Shown here: piece by piece, positions 18,021-26,588 of the stretch
Numbering within the stretch: the stretch's first letter is position 1
Layout: the number at the start of each line of letters is the position of its first letter
From: JAHFTY01 sp964584785
GTDB taxonomy: Bacteria > Acidobacteriota > Terriglobia > 20CM-2-55-15
Direction: 5' to 3'
DNA length: 64,000 nucleotides
Assembly: GCA_964584785.1 (NCBI GenBank)
Contig: CAZPBY010000025.1
Location: 23,715-87,714 of the forward strand
Made by a program: the position numbers and the translations under genes
The notes under the pieces: generated by a model
What the model was told of the DNA's origin: nothing
What the model saw: only the letters and a program-made list of their open reading frames with translations
Databases searched by the model: none

Positions 18021-20606
18021 TCAGCTGCTGGGGGCGTTCAAAATTTCTGCTGCGCGAAACACATCGTCCGCCGACTGCAAAATAATTCGCTTCAATCGAA
18101 TCGGGTAATTCGGATTCTCATCCAGAAATTTCTTTATTACATCGGCTGCGGCGCGTGAGCTATGGCCGCCGAGCGCGGAATCCATCCAGTTCTTCGGAAA
18201 GAAAATGTCACCGGTGCGTTGGATTTCGACGAGCAGGTCCAACGCCGGACGTATGTACTTCTCCGACTCCGGCGATCGCAGCGGATGATTCAACAGCGAC
18301 AGGCCGTCCTGTGCCCACGGTTCGCGGCGCCGATTCCGGACATCCTTCAAGCTTTCGAAAAATGCGTCTCGCACTTCCGGCTTTTCAGAAAGCGCAGGCA
18401 GGACGAACTCGAATCGCGCCTTTCGATCGGGATTCTGAAAACGGCCGCGCTGTTCTTCGAGAATTGCAGCAGCGTTCGGAACTCCGCGAATGGCGAGATC
18501 CTGAGCCATGGCGGCTTCGTCTTGTTCGGACAACGTCAATCCTGCAATCTTTTCGTCGCGATGCCAGACCCGTTCCAGAAATGCGATTCCTTCTTTGGTT
18601 CGCACCACCGATCGGAATGCGCGGAAGTAAACGGACTTTTGACTCGAAGAGCTGGCACGCGTCCAGCCGGCTCGAAACGCCTGTTCCAAACGCGGCGCAA
18701 GCGTCAGCCGGGACTGTTCCTTCTCGAAATGCCAGAACGCATCGGTCAGGTGACTCACGATCAGCTGGATGTTCTGCTCGGTATTCTCGAGCGGCAGGGC
18801 GCGCAAGCCGAGTTCGATGTAGTCGGCTGGACGAACGCGCCGGTCGAGCAGTTCCTCCCACAGCGTCACCCATGCGGCGCCGCGCGTGACCGGATCCTTC
18901 AAGTCGGGCAAATTCTGAAGCAGGTAGGAGCGGCTTGCGCCGTCGAGCGTGAAGTCGCCGTAGGCGAGGCCGCCGCCGGTCGGCAAAACGAATTGTATTT
19001 TTCCGGGCGGCAGCGGATTCATTTCGGCGCGCTCTCCCCGGAATTCGAGAGGAGTCGTTTGAACGGAGGCGGTAGTGCCTGTCAGAACCTGCATTTGCTG
19101 AATCCATTGCAGCGATCGGCCTTGAGGATCGGATTGCACGAATGCGAGGTGCTGCCCATCGAATTCCGTTTTGATCGATGGACGGCCGCTCTGCTCCACC
19201 CAGGCCTTGCTCCATGCCGCGATGTCCTTGTCGCTGCGATCATCGAGCACTTTCACAAGATCGAGCCACGTCGCATTTCCGTACTGAAAGTTTTTCAAGT
19301 ATTCGCGAAGGCCGTCCCGGAAGTTTTCTGGCCCGAGAATGCGCTCCAATTGGCGCATCACGATTGGAGCTTTCTGATAAATGATGGCGCCGTACATTTG
19401 ACCCGCCGCGTTCAGGTTTTCGAGCTGCTGACGGATCTCGTGGGTGCCGGCGGTTCGATCGACTCCATACGCGACGGGATAGTACGACGTCAGGAATCGG
19501 AGTTCGTGGTTCACATTGGGAAACGACGGATTGACGATCTTCGCCGCCATGAAGTTCGCGAAAACTTCCTTCATCCAGACATCGTTGAACCAGCGCATGG
19601 TGACCAGATCGCCGAACCACATATGCGACGTTTCATGCGAAATCGTGCTGGCGCGGCCCAGCACCTGGTTTTCCGTGGCGGATTCGTCGAGCAGAATGCT
19701 CGAAGCGTTGTAGTAAATGGCGCCGGGATGCTCCATACCTCCGAATTGAAATGAAGGAATCAGCACGAAATCGAATTTGCCGAAGGGATAGGAGATCTGC
19801 GTGTAGTCCTCGAGCCAGGCGATCGCTTTCGCGTGAAGATCGAAGACCGCATCGCGATTTCGCGCAACCTTTGCAGTGTCTGTTTCACGATGAAGCATGT
19901 GGAACGTGCGTCCATTTCGCTCGGCGGTTTCCACCTGAAATTTGCCGGCCGCAAAAGTGAACAGGTAGGTGGATATCGGCTGTGTCTCGGCGAATCGAAT
20001 GACGCGCAGATGATCGTCCGCATCGACGCGGCCGGCCTCGGCGCCGTTCGAGATAGCTTCCCAATCCCGCGGCACCGTTAACGCAACGTCGTATCGCGCT
20101 TTGAGATCCGGCTGATCAAAACACGGAAAAGCCAAGTGTGCTCGAGCCGGCACAAACAGCGCGTACATAAAGTCGGGATTTCGGTTAAGCGACGCGTCAC
20201 CCGCATGAAAGACGATCTCAAAGGTGTTCTCGCCTCTATTCACAAAGTCTTTGGGAATGACGATGTGACCATTCACCGCCTGCACGCCGATGGGCTTTCC
20301 GTGGGCCGAGATGGAAATGATCGATTCCGCGCCCGGCTCGAAATCGAGGATCACGGGACGAGATGCATCCACCACCGTCAGGTGAATAGCCTCCCGCCCG
20401 ACAATCGGCTCGGATGCCGAGGCAGGAATCGAGAACCACAAATCGTATTTCAGATTCCGGATGGACTGCGCCCGCTGGGCCGCCAACTCGAGCGCAACGC
20501 CGGGCTGAGGAGGCTCCTCCGAACCGGAGTTCATAGACCGACATCCTAACGCGAGGACCATGACCGACAACACTGCCCCGAGGAAGAAACGGCAAGATAT
20601 ACGCAT
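18021..20606 (-). CDS. M1 family metallo-aminopeptidase, exported
   Basis: The protein has 861 residues, with a hydrophobic signal ending in LALGC that may be a lipobox. The zinc site is HETSH with the third ligand Glu 19 residues on (WMKEVFANF), matching HEXXH-X18-E. The exopeptidase motif, usually GAMEN, is GGMEHPG here, a variant that could change substrate preference. An N-terminal beta-sandwich precedes the catalytic domain and a long alpha-helical C-terminal region follows, as in PepN and leukotriene-A4-hydrolase relatives. It should remove N-terminal residues from peptides in the periplasm or outside. No strong ribosome site is seen before the ATG at 20606. Confidence 0.92.
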   Translation of the reverse strand: MRISCRFFLGAVLSVMVLALGCRSMNSGSEEPPQPGVALELAAQRAQSIRNLKYDLWFSIPASASEPIVGREAIHLTVVDASRPVILDFEPGAESIISISAHGKPIGVQAVNGHIVIPKDFVNRGENTFEIVFHAGDASLNRNPDFMYALFVPARAHLAFPCFDQPDLKARYDVALTVPRDWEAISNGAEAGRVDADDHLRVIRFAETQPISTYLFTFAAGKFQVETAERNGRTFHMLHRETDTAKVARNRDAVFDLHAKAIAWLEDYTQISYPFGKFDFVLIPSFQFGGMEHPGAIYYNASSILLDESATENQVLGRASTISHETSHMWFGDLVTMRWFNDVWMKEVFANFMAAKIVNPSFPNVNHELRFLTSYYPVAYGVDRTAGTHEIRQQLENLNAAGQMYGAIIYQKAPIVMRQLERILGPENFRDGLREYLKNFQYGNATWLDLVKVLDDRSDKDIAAWSKAWVEQSGRPSIKTEFDGQHLAFVQSDPQGRSLQWIQQMQVLTGTTASVQTTPLEFRGERAEMNPLPPGKIQFVLPTGGGLAYGDFTLDGASRSYLLQNLPDLKDPVTRGAAWVTLWEELLDRRVRPADYIELGLRALPLENTEQNIQLIVSHLTDAFWHFEKEQSRLTLAPRLEQAFRAGWTRASSSSQKSVYFRAFRSVVRTKEGIAFLERVWHRDEKIAGLTLSEQDEAAMAQDLAIRGVPNAAAILEEQRGRFQNPDRKARFEFVLPALSEKPEVRDAFFESLKDVRNRRREPWAQDGLSLLNHPLRSPESEKYIRPALDLLVEIQRTGDIFFPKNWMDSALGGHSSRAAADVIKKFLDENPNYPIRLKRIILQSADDVFRAAEILNAPSS

Positions 20607-20658
20607 TCGGGGATTATGGGGAAATCGGCGGCAGGCCGCAACGTCCGATAGAAACTTT

Positions 20659-20800
20659 GAAATTGAACGAAGTGAATTTTAAAACCGAAAACACAAATTT
20701 CTGAATGGACTGGGGACGCATTACGGAGACGGGGCGGTTCAATTTGAGGTTTGTGTTTTTCGGATTGGCAATGCAGGATCCGTTCAATCTCGAAATTTCC
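20659..20800. repeat. Degenerate copy of an interspersed palindromic element
   Basis: This is the related, decayed copy of the hairpin element at 57051-57185. Both share AACCGAAAACACAAAT on the left, a TGGACTG start to the loop, and a right arm containing TTGAG(G/A)TTTGTGTTTT and GGCAATGCAGGA. Here the left arm has lost the CCTGCATTGCC part, so the pairing is incomplete. Confidence 0.75.
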
Positions 20801-20808
20801 TCGATCGA

Positions 20809-20828
20809 ACCCCCGGAGGGCCGGGGGT
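20809..20828. terminator. GC-rich hairpin after the exported 193-aa protein gene
   Basis: 8-bp stem ACCCCCGG/CCGGGGGT with loop AGGG, located 9 bases beyond the stop codon of the minus-strand gene. No T-run follows. Confidence 0.4.
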
Positions 20829-20836
20829 CCTTCGAC

Positions 20837-21418
20837 TCAATATCGGTGTCGTCCTCTCACGGGATAGTCATATGAGTAGAAGACACGGTGATGAGAGTTG
20901 AGTATCGCTGCCGAGGCAACTCGGCCTGCGGCGTTGATCACCGCTGCGCCAATCACCACCGACGACGGATACGCCGGATTGTTCACAATCACGGTGCGTA
21001 CCGGCGGCTCCGTGTAGACCACCGTGGCGGGTTGCGTATAAACAACCGTTGGTGGTGGAGCCTGGTAAACGACCGCTGGCTGTGCCACAGGTTGCGGCGC
21101 CGGTACATAAACCGGTTGCACCGGCGGCAGTGCGTTGAGCAGCCAAACGCCGGTCGACGAGTCAAAGCACGCCCATCCACGGGAAGCGCCGTCCGGAGTC
21201 GTGTATTCCTGAGGCCCCGGACAGGTGTAGCTCTGCATTCCGCCGTTAGCCGCCGGAACATACGCGCCATTGACCTGCTGACCATTAATAATGATTTGCT
21301 GCGGGATTCGGTTTTGCGCCGCCGGGACCGCCTGAACCGCCTGCACCTGAGAAAAACCAGTGCCTGCCGTTACAACGATCAGGAGCAGCGCAAAACCACC
21401 CCGCGTTATCGATCGCAT
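20837..21418 (-). CDS. Exported Pro/Val/Tyr-rich protein of unknown function
   Basis: The protein has 193 residues. The ATG at 21418 is six bases from a perfect AAGGAGG site; the GTG at 21424 overlaps that site and is excluded. After a signal peptide (GFALLLIVVTAGTGFSQ) there is a small domain with two cysteines (YTCPGPQEY ... GWACFDSS). A low-complexity stretch of PPTVVYTQPATVVYTEPP type follows, then a hydrophobic segment (SSVVIGAAVINAAGRVASAAIL) and a basic tail (RGRHRY). The repeated VVYT-PP pattern suggests an extended surface or envelope linker. No family is recognised. Confidence 0.7.
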   Translation of the reverse strand: MRSITRGGFALLLIVVTAGTGFSQVQAVQAVPAAQNRIPQQIIINGQQVNGAYVPAANGGMQSYTCPGPQEYTTPDGASRGWACFDSSTGVWLLNALPPVQPVYVPAPQPVAQPAVVYQAPPPTVVYTQPATVVYTEPPVRTVIVNNPAYPSSVVIGAAVINAAGRVASAAILNSHHRVFYSYDYPVRGRHRY

Positions 21419-21532
21419 GAACACCTCCTTTCCAGATCCGGCGGATTGCGCACACCGAACCTGCGTCCTTGGACTTCAGGAACCCCATTTCGAAAGCTGT
21501 TTTTGCTCAAAAAACCGAGCTTCCCCTGAGCT

Positions 21533-22531
21533 TCAGGCCGAGCCCAGGATCGGGATCACGTCGCGGCCGTAGACATCGAGAGTGCTTTCTTCCTCGCCGC
21601 ACATCAGGTAGATATTGAACTGCGTTACTCCAAGCGACCGCAGTTCCTTCAAACGCCGGAGGTGCTCCGAAACGGGCCCGACGATGCAGAACCGGTCTAC
21701 GACCTCGTCCGTTACGAACTGTGCATTGCTGCTTCCAACTTCCGCGTGATGCAGATAGTTGTAACCGGAACGATCCTGGACATACGCCGTCAGTTCCGGC
21801 GGCAGTTCTTCGGGCTTATAACGCGACACCAGATCGACGACATGGTTCGAGACCAGGGCCGGGAACCAGCGGACGCGTTCTCGCGCCACGCTCAGGTCAT
21901 CGGAAACCCAGACGGCGGTAGCGCTCATGACGCGAATCTTCGAAAAGTCCCGGCCGGCTTCCTGAGCGCCTTCACGGACGAAGCCCAGGCACCATTTGAT
22001 GAGGTGGGGATCGGAAAACTGCAGGATCACGCCGTCGCCGATTCGGCCGGCACACCGGAGCGCCTTCGGCCCGTATCCGGCAACCCAAACCGGTGGAACT
22101 CCGGCGGTAGCCCAAGTCATTTGAATGGGATGGCCTTCGTACGTAATCCGGCGGCCCGCATTGAGTTCGCGGATCACGTGCACGGTTTGCTCCAGGTTTT
22201 CCAGAGTCGTCGGTTTCTTGCCCATGACGCGCCGCGAGCTGTCGCCGCGACCGATGCCGAGATCCATACGTCCATGCGATATTCCGTTGAGCGTTGCCAG
22301 CAAACTGGCGGTCACGCTGGGGTCCCGAACCACCGGATTCGTCACGCACGTTCCCAATCGCATGTTGCGGGTGTTGGTCGCCATCAGCGTCAAGAGAGGA
22401 TAGGGTTCCTGCCACAGGACGTGCGAATCGAAAACCCAGCCATAGGAGAATCCTTCACGCTCGGCCTGCCGGGTGAGTTCGACAATGTGGTCCGGCGTCA
22501 TATCGGGTTTTAAGGTGAATGCAAACTCCAT
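21533..22531 (-). CDS. LLM-class flavin-dependent oxidoreductase
   Basis: The protein has 332 residues, and the start is preceded by GAGGAGG. The bacterial-luciferase TIM-barrel fold is recognisable: FAFTLKPDM start, YGWVFDSHVLW, LGTCVTNPVVRDP, GRMDLGIGRGDSSR and the VWVAGYGPKALR segment. The cofactor (FMN or F420) cannot be decided from the sequence; no F420 biosynthesis gene is in the window. It lies downstream of the hydantoin/dihydropyrimidine genes, so oxidation or reduction of a cyclic ureide or a related N-heterocycle is a reasonable inference. A 132-bp gap holding a palindromic repeat separates it from the amidohydrolase gene. Confidence 0.85.
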   Translation of the reverse strand: MEFAFTLKPDMTPDHIVELTRQAEREGFSYGWVFDSHVLWQEPYPLLTLMATNTRNMRLGTCVTNPVVRDPSVTASLLATLNGISHGRMDLGIGRGDSSRRVMGKKPTTLENLEQTVHVIRELNAGRRITYEGHPIQMTWATAGVPPVWVAGYGPKALRCAGRIGDGVILQFSDPHLIKWCLGFVREGAQEAGRDFSKIRVMSATAVWVSDDLSVARERVRWFPALVSNHVVDLVSRYKPEELPPELTAYVQDRSGYNYLHHAEVGSSNAQFVTDEVVDRFCIVGPVSEHLRRLKELRSLGVTQFNIYLMCGEEESTLDVYGRDVIPILGSA

Positions 22532-22565
22532 AGATCCTCCTCGAGGCTCCTGGTCAAGATGTCGC

Positions 22566-22655
22566 CAAGAAGCCCGTCGCTGCGCTCCGGGTTCTGTACA
22601 TGGTACCGCTTCGACAACGGTGTTCAGAACCCGGAGCGCAGCGACGGGCTTCTTG
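22566..22655. repeat. Intergenic palindrome, family 2, copy 1
   Basis: Perfect 31-bp arms (22566-22596 and 22625-22655) enclose a 28-nt loop. The core arm GAAGCCCGTCGCTGCGCTCC continues GGGTTC and is shared with copy 2 at 25027-25110. It lies between the amidohydrolase and LLM genes and could attenuate or insulate transcription or be a REP-like mobile unit. Confidence 0.85.
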
Positions 22656-22663
22656 ACGCCACG

Positions 22664-23533
22664 TCATTCTTTCACCAGGTCGCCGTACGTTTCGGGACGG
22701 CGGTCCCTGAAGAATTGCCACACGTTGCGGACTTCCTGGATTTCGTCAAGGTTCAGATCCGCCACCACCAGCTCTTCTTTGTCGCGTGAGCCTTCGGCGA
22801 GGAACTTCCCGCGGGGTGAGCAAAAATAGCTCTGACCATAGAACTCGCCGATATTCCAGGGCTGCTCACGCCCCACGCGATTGATCGCTCCGACAAAATA
22901 GCCGTTGGCCACCGCGTGGGCAGGCTGCTCGAGTTTCCAGAGGTATTCACTGAGACCCGCGACAGTTGCGGACGGGTTGAAGACAATCTCGGCGCCGTTC
23001 AAACCCAGAGCCCGCGCGCCTTCCGGGAAATGGCGGTCATAACAAATGTAGACGCCGACGTCGGCGAATTTCGTTTTGAACACTGGATAGCCCAGATTGC
23101 CGGGCTTGAAATAAAACTTTTCCCAAAAGCCGGGCGCGCAGTGCGGAATGTGATGCTTGCGGTATTTTCCGAGATAAGTGCCGTCGGCGTCGACTACAGC
23201 TGCGGTGTTGTAATACACGCCTTTGATGTCTTCCTCGTAAATCGGGACGATGATCGCCATTCCGTGTTTGCGGGCAACCTCGCGCATCCTCTGAACGGTG
23301 GGACCATCGGGAATCCTTTCAACCATGCCGTACCAGCGCGTCGACTGCTCGGCGCAGAAATACGGGCCCGTGAAGATCTCCTGCATACAAAGAATCTGCA
23401 CGCCTTTTCGGGCTGCTTCTTCGATCAGCTGGACATGTTTGTCGACCGCCTGCTGCCGAATCCGCTCCAGCGGCTCATCGACGGGAGTCGTGCAGGCCGC
23501 CTGAATCAAACCGCAACGAACCATACGTGGCAT
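22664..23533 (-). CDS. Nitrilase-superfamily amidohydrolase, probable N-carbamoyl-amino-acid / beta-ureidopropionase
   Basis: The protein has 289 residues. The nitrilase triad is visible: Glu in ILCMQEIFTGPYF, Lys in GKYRKHHIPH and Cys in VGVYICYDRHFPEG. The GFWEKFYFKPGN and CYDRHFPEGAR segments are typical of the beta-ureidopropionase/N-carbamoyl-amino-acid branch. It would split the ring-opened ureido product into an amino acid, CO2 and ammonia, the step after dihydropyrimidinase. Its ATG follows the permease stop by one base (TGATATG), so the two are translated together; a second Met at 23524 is an alternative start. Confidence 0.9.
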   Translation of the reverse strand: MPRMVRCGLIQAACTTPVDEPLERIRQQAVDKHVQLIEEAARKGVQILCMQEIFTGPYFCAEQSTRWYGMVERIPDGPTVQRMREVARKHGMAIIVPIYEEDIKGVYYNTAAVVDADGTYLGKYRKHHIPHCAPGFWEKFYFKPGNLGYPVFKTKFADVGVYICYDRHFPEGARALGLNGAEIVFNPSATVAGLSEYLWKLEQPAHAVANGYFVGAINRVGREQPWNIGEFYGQSYFCSPRGKFLAEGSRDKEELVVADLNLDEIQEVRNVWQFFRDRRPETYGDLVKE

Positions 23534-23534
23534 A

Positions 23535-25007
23535 TCAAGTCCGCTCCTTCCCCGCCAGCCTCATGGCGACGTAGTAAATCACGAATCCAAGTCCGAACGT
23601 TACGAACCAGGCGTACGTATACAGAAAGTCGAGAATGCCGGGACTCGCGACCTGCCCGCCCGGCGTCGCAGCCGCCCTCAGAAACCCCGGCACGACGGGC
23701 GCCACAGCCACAACCAAAGCGGCAACGGCGCGCCAATTGACACCACTGCCGTACGAGTAAATACCTTTCACGTCGAACAAGGATTCCAGCCGAAGACGCT
23801 GGCGGCGAATGACCCAGTAATCGCAAATCATGATGCCGGCGATCGCGCCCATCAGGCCCGAATACCCGATCAACCAGGTGAAGATGTACGCGCCCATCGA
23901 CGCCATGATCTTCCACGGCATCATCAGCACGCCGATGATCGCCGTGATCAGACCGCCCGTGACGTAGGAGATCAGTCTCGGATTGAGATTCGAAAAGTCG
24001 TTGGAAGGCGATACCACATTCGCAGCCATGTTCGTTGTCAGCTGCGCCGCGAAGATCACCACGGTCGCGAACAAAATGATGAGGAAGCTATCGAAGTGCG
24101 CCATCAGGTCCACGGGATTCGGGATCGCATGTCCGTAGATCAGCACTGTCGCGCTTGTCGTGGCCACGCCGATGAAAGCGAAGGCGGTCATCGTCAGGGG
24201 TAATCCCAGCGCCTGGCCCAGCATCTGCGATCGCTGCGATCGGGCGTACCGTGTGAAATCCGGAATGTTCAAACTGAGCGTCGCCCAATACCCGACCGAA
24301 GCCGTAAGCGCTCCCGGGAAAATGGCCCAGAAGGCGTTGTGCTGCTTTTGAAGCGCCGCCGAAGCGGACAGAACATGGCCCAATCCACCGGCTTTCGCGG
24401 AGGCCCACCACAGCAACACCGCTCCTCCACCGAGCAGCAGTGGAGCGGACCAGGTTTCCAGATGTTTAATCCCCTCGATGCCATTAACAATGATGAAAAC
24501 CTGGATGGCCCAGAAAATGAAGAATGCGATTGCCGAGTGAAGGCTCAAGCCCTTCCAGCCCGTCCACATCACGTTGAACAACGCGTCGAGCGCGTCGCCG
24601 CCGATCCAGGTCTGAATACCAAACCAGCCGCAGGCAACGATCGCGCGAAGCACAGCGGGAATGTTCGCGCCTTTCGTGCCGAATGATGAACGGCAGAGCA
24701 CGGGGAAGGAAACGCCGTACTTCGTTCCGGCGTGGGCATTCAGCATCATCGGAACGAGCACGATCGAGTTTCCGAGAAGGATCGTGATCATGGCCTGCCA
24801 CCAATTCATCCCGGCCTCGATGAATCCACCGGCAAGCGTGTACGTCGTAATAACGACGCTCATTCCGATCCACAGCGCCGCGATGTTCCAGGTGGACCAG
24901 GTGCGCTCCCGGATGGTCGTGGGCGAGAGGTCGTGGTTCCACAGCGGGCTGGCCGAAACGTCGGCGGTAAGTTCTTCGAAGTCGTGTGTTGCTGCGTGTG
25001 TTGTCAT
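23535..25007 (-). CDS. NCS1-family permease (hydantoin, allantoin or pyrimidine type)
   Basis: The protein has 490 residues. The start at 25007 (MTTHAATHDFEEL) avoids reading through the upstream palindrome. It shows about 12 hydrophobic segments and the NCS1/Mhp1 hallmarks: FPVLCRSSFGTKGANIPAVL followed by RAIVACGWFGIQTWIGG, and NIPDFTRYARS in the middle. These Na+-coupled symporters carry hydantoins, allantoin, uracil or purines. Its position between dihydropyrimidinase and the carbamoyl amidohydrolase points to uptake of a cyclic ureide. Confidence 0.9.
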   Translation of the reverse strand: MTTHAATHDFEELTADVSASPLWNHDLSPTTIRERTWSTWNIAALWIGMSVVITTYTLAGGFIEAGMNWWQAMITILLGNSIVLVPMMLNAHAGTKYGVSFPVLCRSSFGTKGANIPAVLRAIVACGWFGIQTWIGGDALDALFNVMWTGWKGLSLHSAIAFFIFWAIQVFIIVNGIEGIKHLETWSAPLLLGGGAVLLWWASAKAGGLGHVLSASAALQKQHNAFWAIFPGALTASVGYWATLSLNIPDFTRYARSQRSQMLGQALGLPLTMTAFAFIGVATTSATVLIYGHAIPNPVDLMAHFDSFLIILFATVVIFAAQLTTNMAANVVSPSNDFSNLNPRLISYVTGGLITAIIGVLMMPWKIMASMGAYIFTWLIGYSGLMGAIAGIMICDYWVIRRQRLRLESLFDVKGIYSYGSGVNWRAVAALVVAVAPVVPGFLRAAATPGGQVASPGILDFLYTYAWFVTFGLGFVIYYVAMRLAGKERT

Positions 25008-25026
25008 AAAAACTGCGAGATGCCGT

Positions 25027-25110
25027 TCACGAAGCCCGTCGCTGCGCTCCGGGTTCAGCACACTCGGGCGAAACCGGTCAGAACCCGGAGCGCAGCGACG
25101 GGCTTCGTGA
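25027..25110. repeat. Intergenic palindrome, family 2, copy 2
   Basis: Perfect 30-bp arms (25027-25056 and 25081-25110) with a 24-nt loop. The arms have the same GAAGCCCGTCGCTGCGCTCC core as the copy at 22566-22655, while the loop is unrelated. It lies between the dihydropyrimidinase and permease genes. Confidence 0.85.
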
Positions 25111-25119
25111 CACCAACCA

Positions 25120-26508
25120 TCACGTCAGGCATGTGCCGCGTTTCAAAAACCGGCCCGCGCCCGGGCTGCCATGGAACTTTCCGTTCTCGACGATCACGTT
25201 TCCGCGCGACAGAACGATCTCGCTGACGCCTTTTACACGGCGTCCTTCGTAGGCGCTGTAATCGACGCGCATATGGTGCGTGGACACGCTGATCGTCTGT
25301 TCACGGTTCGGATCGAAAATCACGATATCCGCGTCCGACCCGACGGCAATCGTGCCTTTGCGCGGGAACAATCCGAATATTTTCGCGGCCGCCGTCGATG
25401 TCAATTCCACGAAGCGGTTCAGGCTGATCCGGCGTTGAACCACACCACCGTCAAAAACCAGACTCATGCGATGCTCCACGCCCGGGCCGCCGTTCGGTAT
25501 TTTCGCGAAGTCATCGCGCCCCAGTTCTTTTTGCTCCTTAAAACAGAAGGGGCAGTGATCGGTCGAAATCACCTGCAGGTCGTTGCCTCGCAGGCCGCTC
25601 CACAATTTGTCCTGATTCGCTTTATCGCGCAGCGGCGGAGTCATCACCCATTTCGCGCCTTCGAATCCTTCACGCTCGTAGTAGGAGTAGTCGAGGAAAA
25701 GATATTGCGGACAAGTCTCCGCGTAGGCCGGCAATCCGAGATCGCGGGCGTTTTGAACCTCCTTGAGCGCGTCGTAGCAGCTGAGATGGACGATGTAGAC
25801 GGGAGAGTTCGCCATCTCGGCGATCGCGATGGCTCGATGAACGCCTTCCGCCTCGGCGCGTGTCGGACGCGTCAACGCGTGATACTTCGGAGCCGTTTTG
25901 CCTGCCGCGATCGCCCGCTTGACCATGACATCGATGACAACCCCGTTCTCCGCGTGCATGCAAACGAGACCGCCATTCTCGCCCGCGGCAGTCATGGCTT
26001 TGAAAATGGTGCCGTCGTCCACCAGGAAAACGCCCGGGTACGCCATGAAAAGTTTGAAGCTCGACACACCCTGGTCGATCATTTTTTTCAACTCAGGCAG
26101 CCGCGAATCCGGCAGATCCGTGACGATGAGGTGAAATCCATAATCCGATGTCGCTTTTCCTTCAGCCTTCGCAAACCAGACATCGAGAGCCTCGTTCAGC
26201 GACTGACCGTGATACTGCACGGCAAAATCGATAATCGTGGTCGTTCCGCCAAACGCGGCGGCGCGCGTGCCGGTCTCGAAATCGTCGGAGGACGAGGTTC
26301 CGCCGAAAGGCAGATCCAGGTGAGTATGCGGGTCGATTCCTCCGGGGATAACCAGCTTGCCGCTCGCATCGATGGTCCGGTCGACAGAGCCAACAATGCC
26401 CGCCAGATCCTTTCCGATCATCGCGATTGAGGCGCCATCGATTAAGATGTCGGCGACATAGGAATCAACGGCAGTCACAACGTTTCCGTTTTTGATCAGT
26501 GTCTTCAT
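25120..26508 (-). CDS. hydA: Dihydropyrimidinase / D-hydantoinase
   Basis: The protein has 462 residues, the usual family length, with a GGAG site before the ATG. It is a cyclic amidohydrolase with a binuclear zinc site: PHTHLDLPF, the carboxylated Lys region SSFKLFMAYPG, CMHAENG, IVHLSCYDAL and STDHCPF. It opens dihydrouracil, dihydrothymine or 5-substituted hydantoins to N-carbamoyl amino acids. It is the first gene of a four-gene minus-strand set with the permease, the carbamoyl amidohydrolase and the LLM flavin enzyme. No dihydropyrimidine dehydrogenase gene is present. Confidence 0.92.
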   Translation of the reverse strand: MKTLIKNGNVVTAVDSYVADILIDGASIAMIGKDLAGIVGSVDRTIDASGKLVIPGGIDPHTHLDLPFGGTSSSDDFETGTRAAAFGGTTTIIDFAVQYHGQSLNEALDVWFAKAEGKATSDYGFHLIVTDLPDSRLPELKKMIDQGVSSFKLFMAYPGVFLVDDGTIFKAMTAAGENGGLVCMHAENGVVIDVMVKRAIAAGKTAPKYHALTRPTRAEAEGVHRAIAIAEMANSPVYIVHLSCYDALKEVQNARDLGLPAYAETCPQYLFLDYSYYEREGFEGAKWVMTPPLRDKANQDKLWSGLRGNDLQVISTDHCPFCFKEQKELGRDDFAKIPNGGPGVEHRMSLVFDGGVVQRRISLNRFVELTSTAAAKIFGLFPRKGTIAVGSDADIVIFDPNREQTISVSTHHMRVDYSAYEGRRVKGVSEIVLSRGNVIVENGKFHGSPGAGRFLKRGTCLT

Positions 26509-26588
26509 GAATCCGCTCCGATTGCGGCGATGCTACACGATGTTAACCCTTTGCTGCCACTGCCGTATTAAGACGGTGGAGTGACGCA

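Noticed and set aside
21533..22531. Assignment of F420 as cofactor of the LLM enzyme
   Set aside because: The fold is shared by FMN and F420 enzymes, and no F420 biosynthesis gene is visible in the window.
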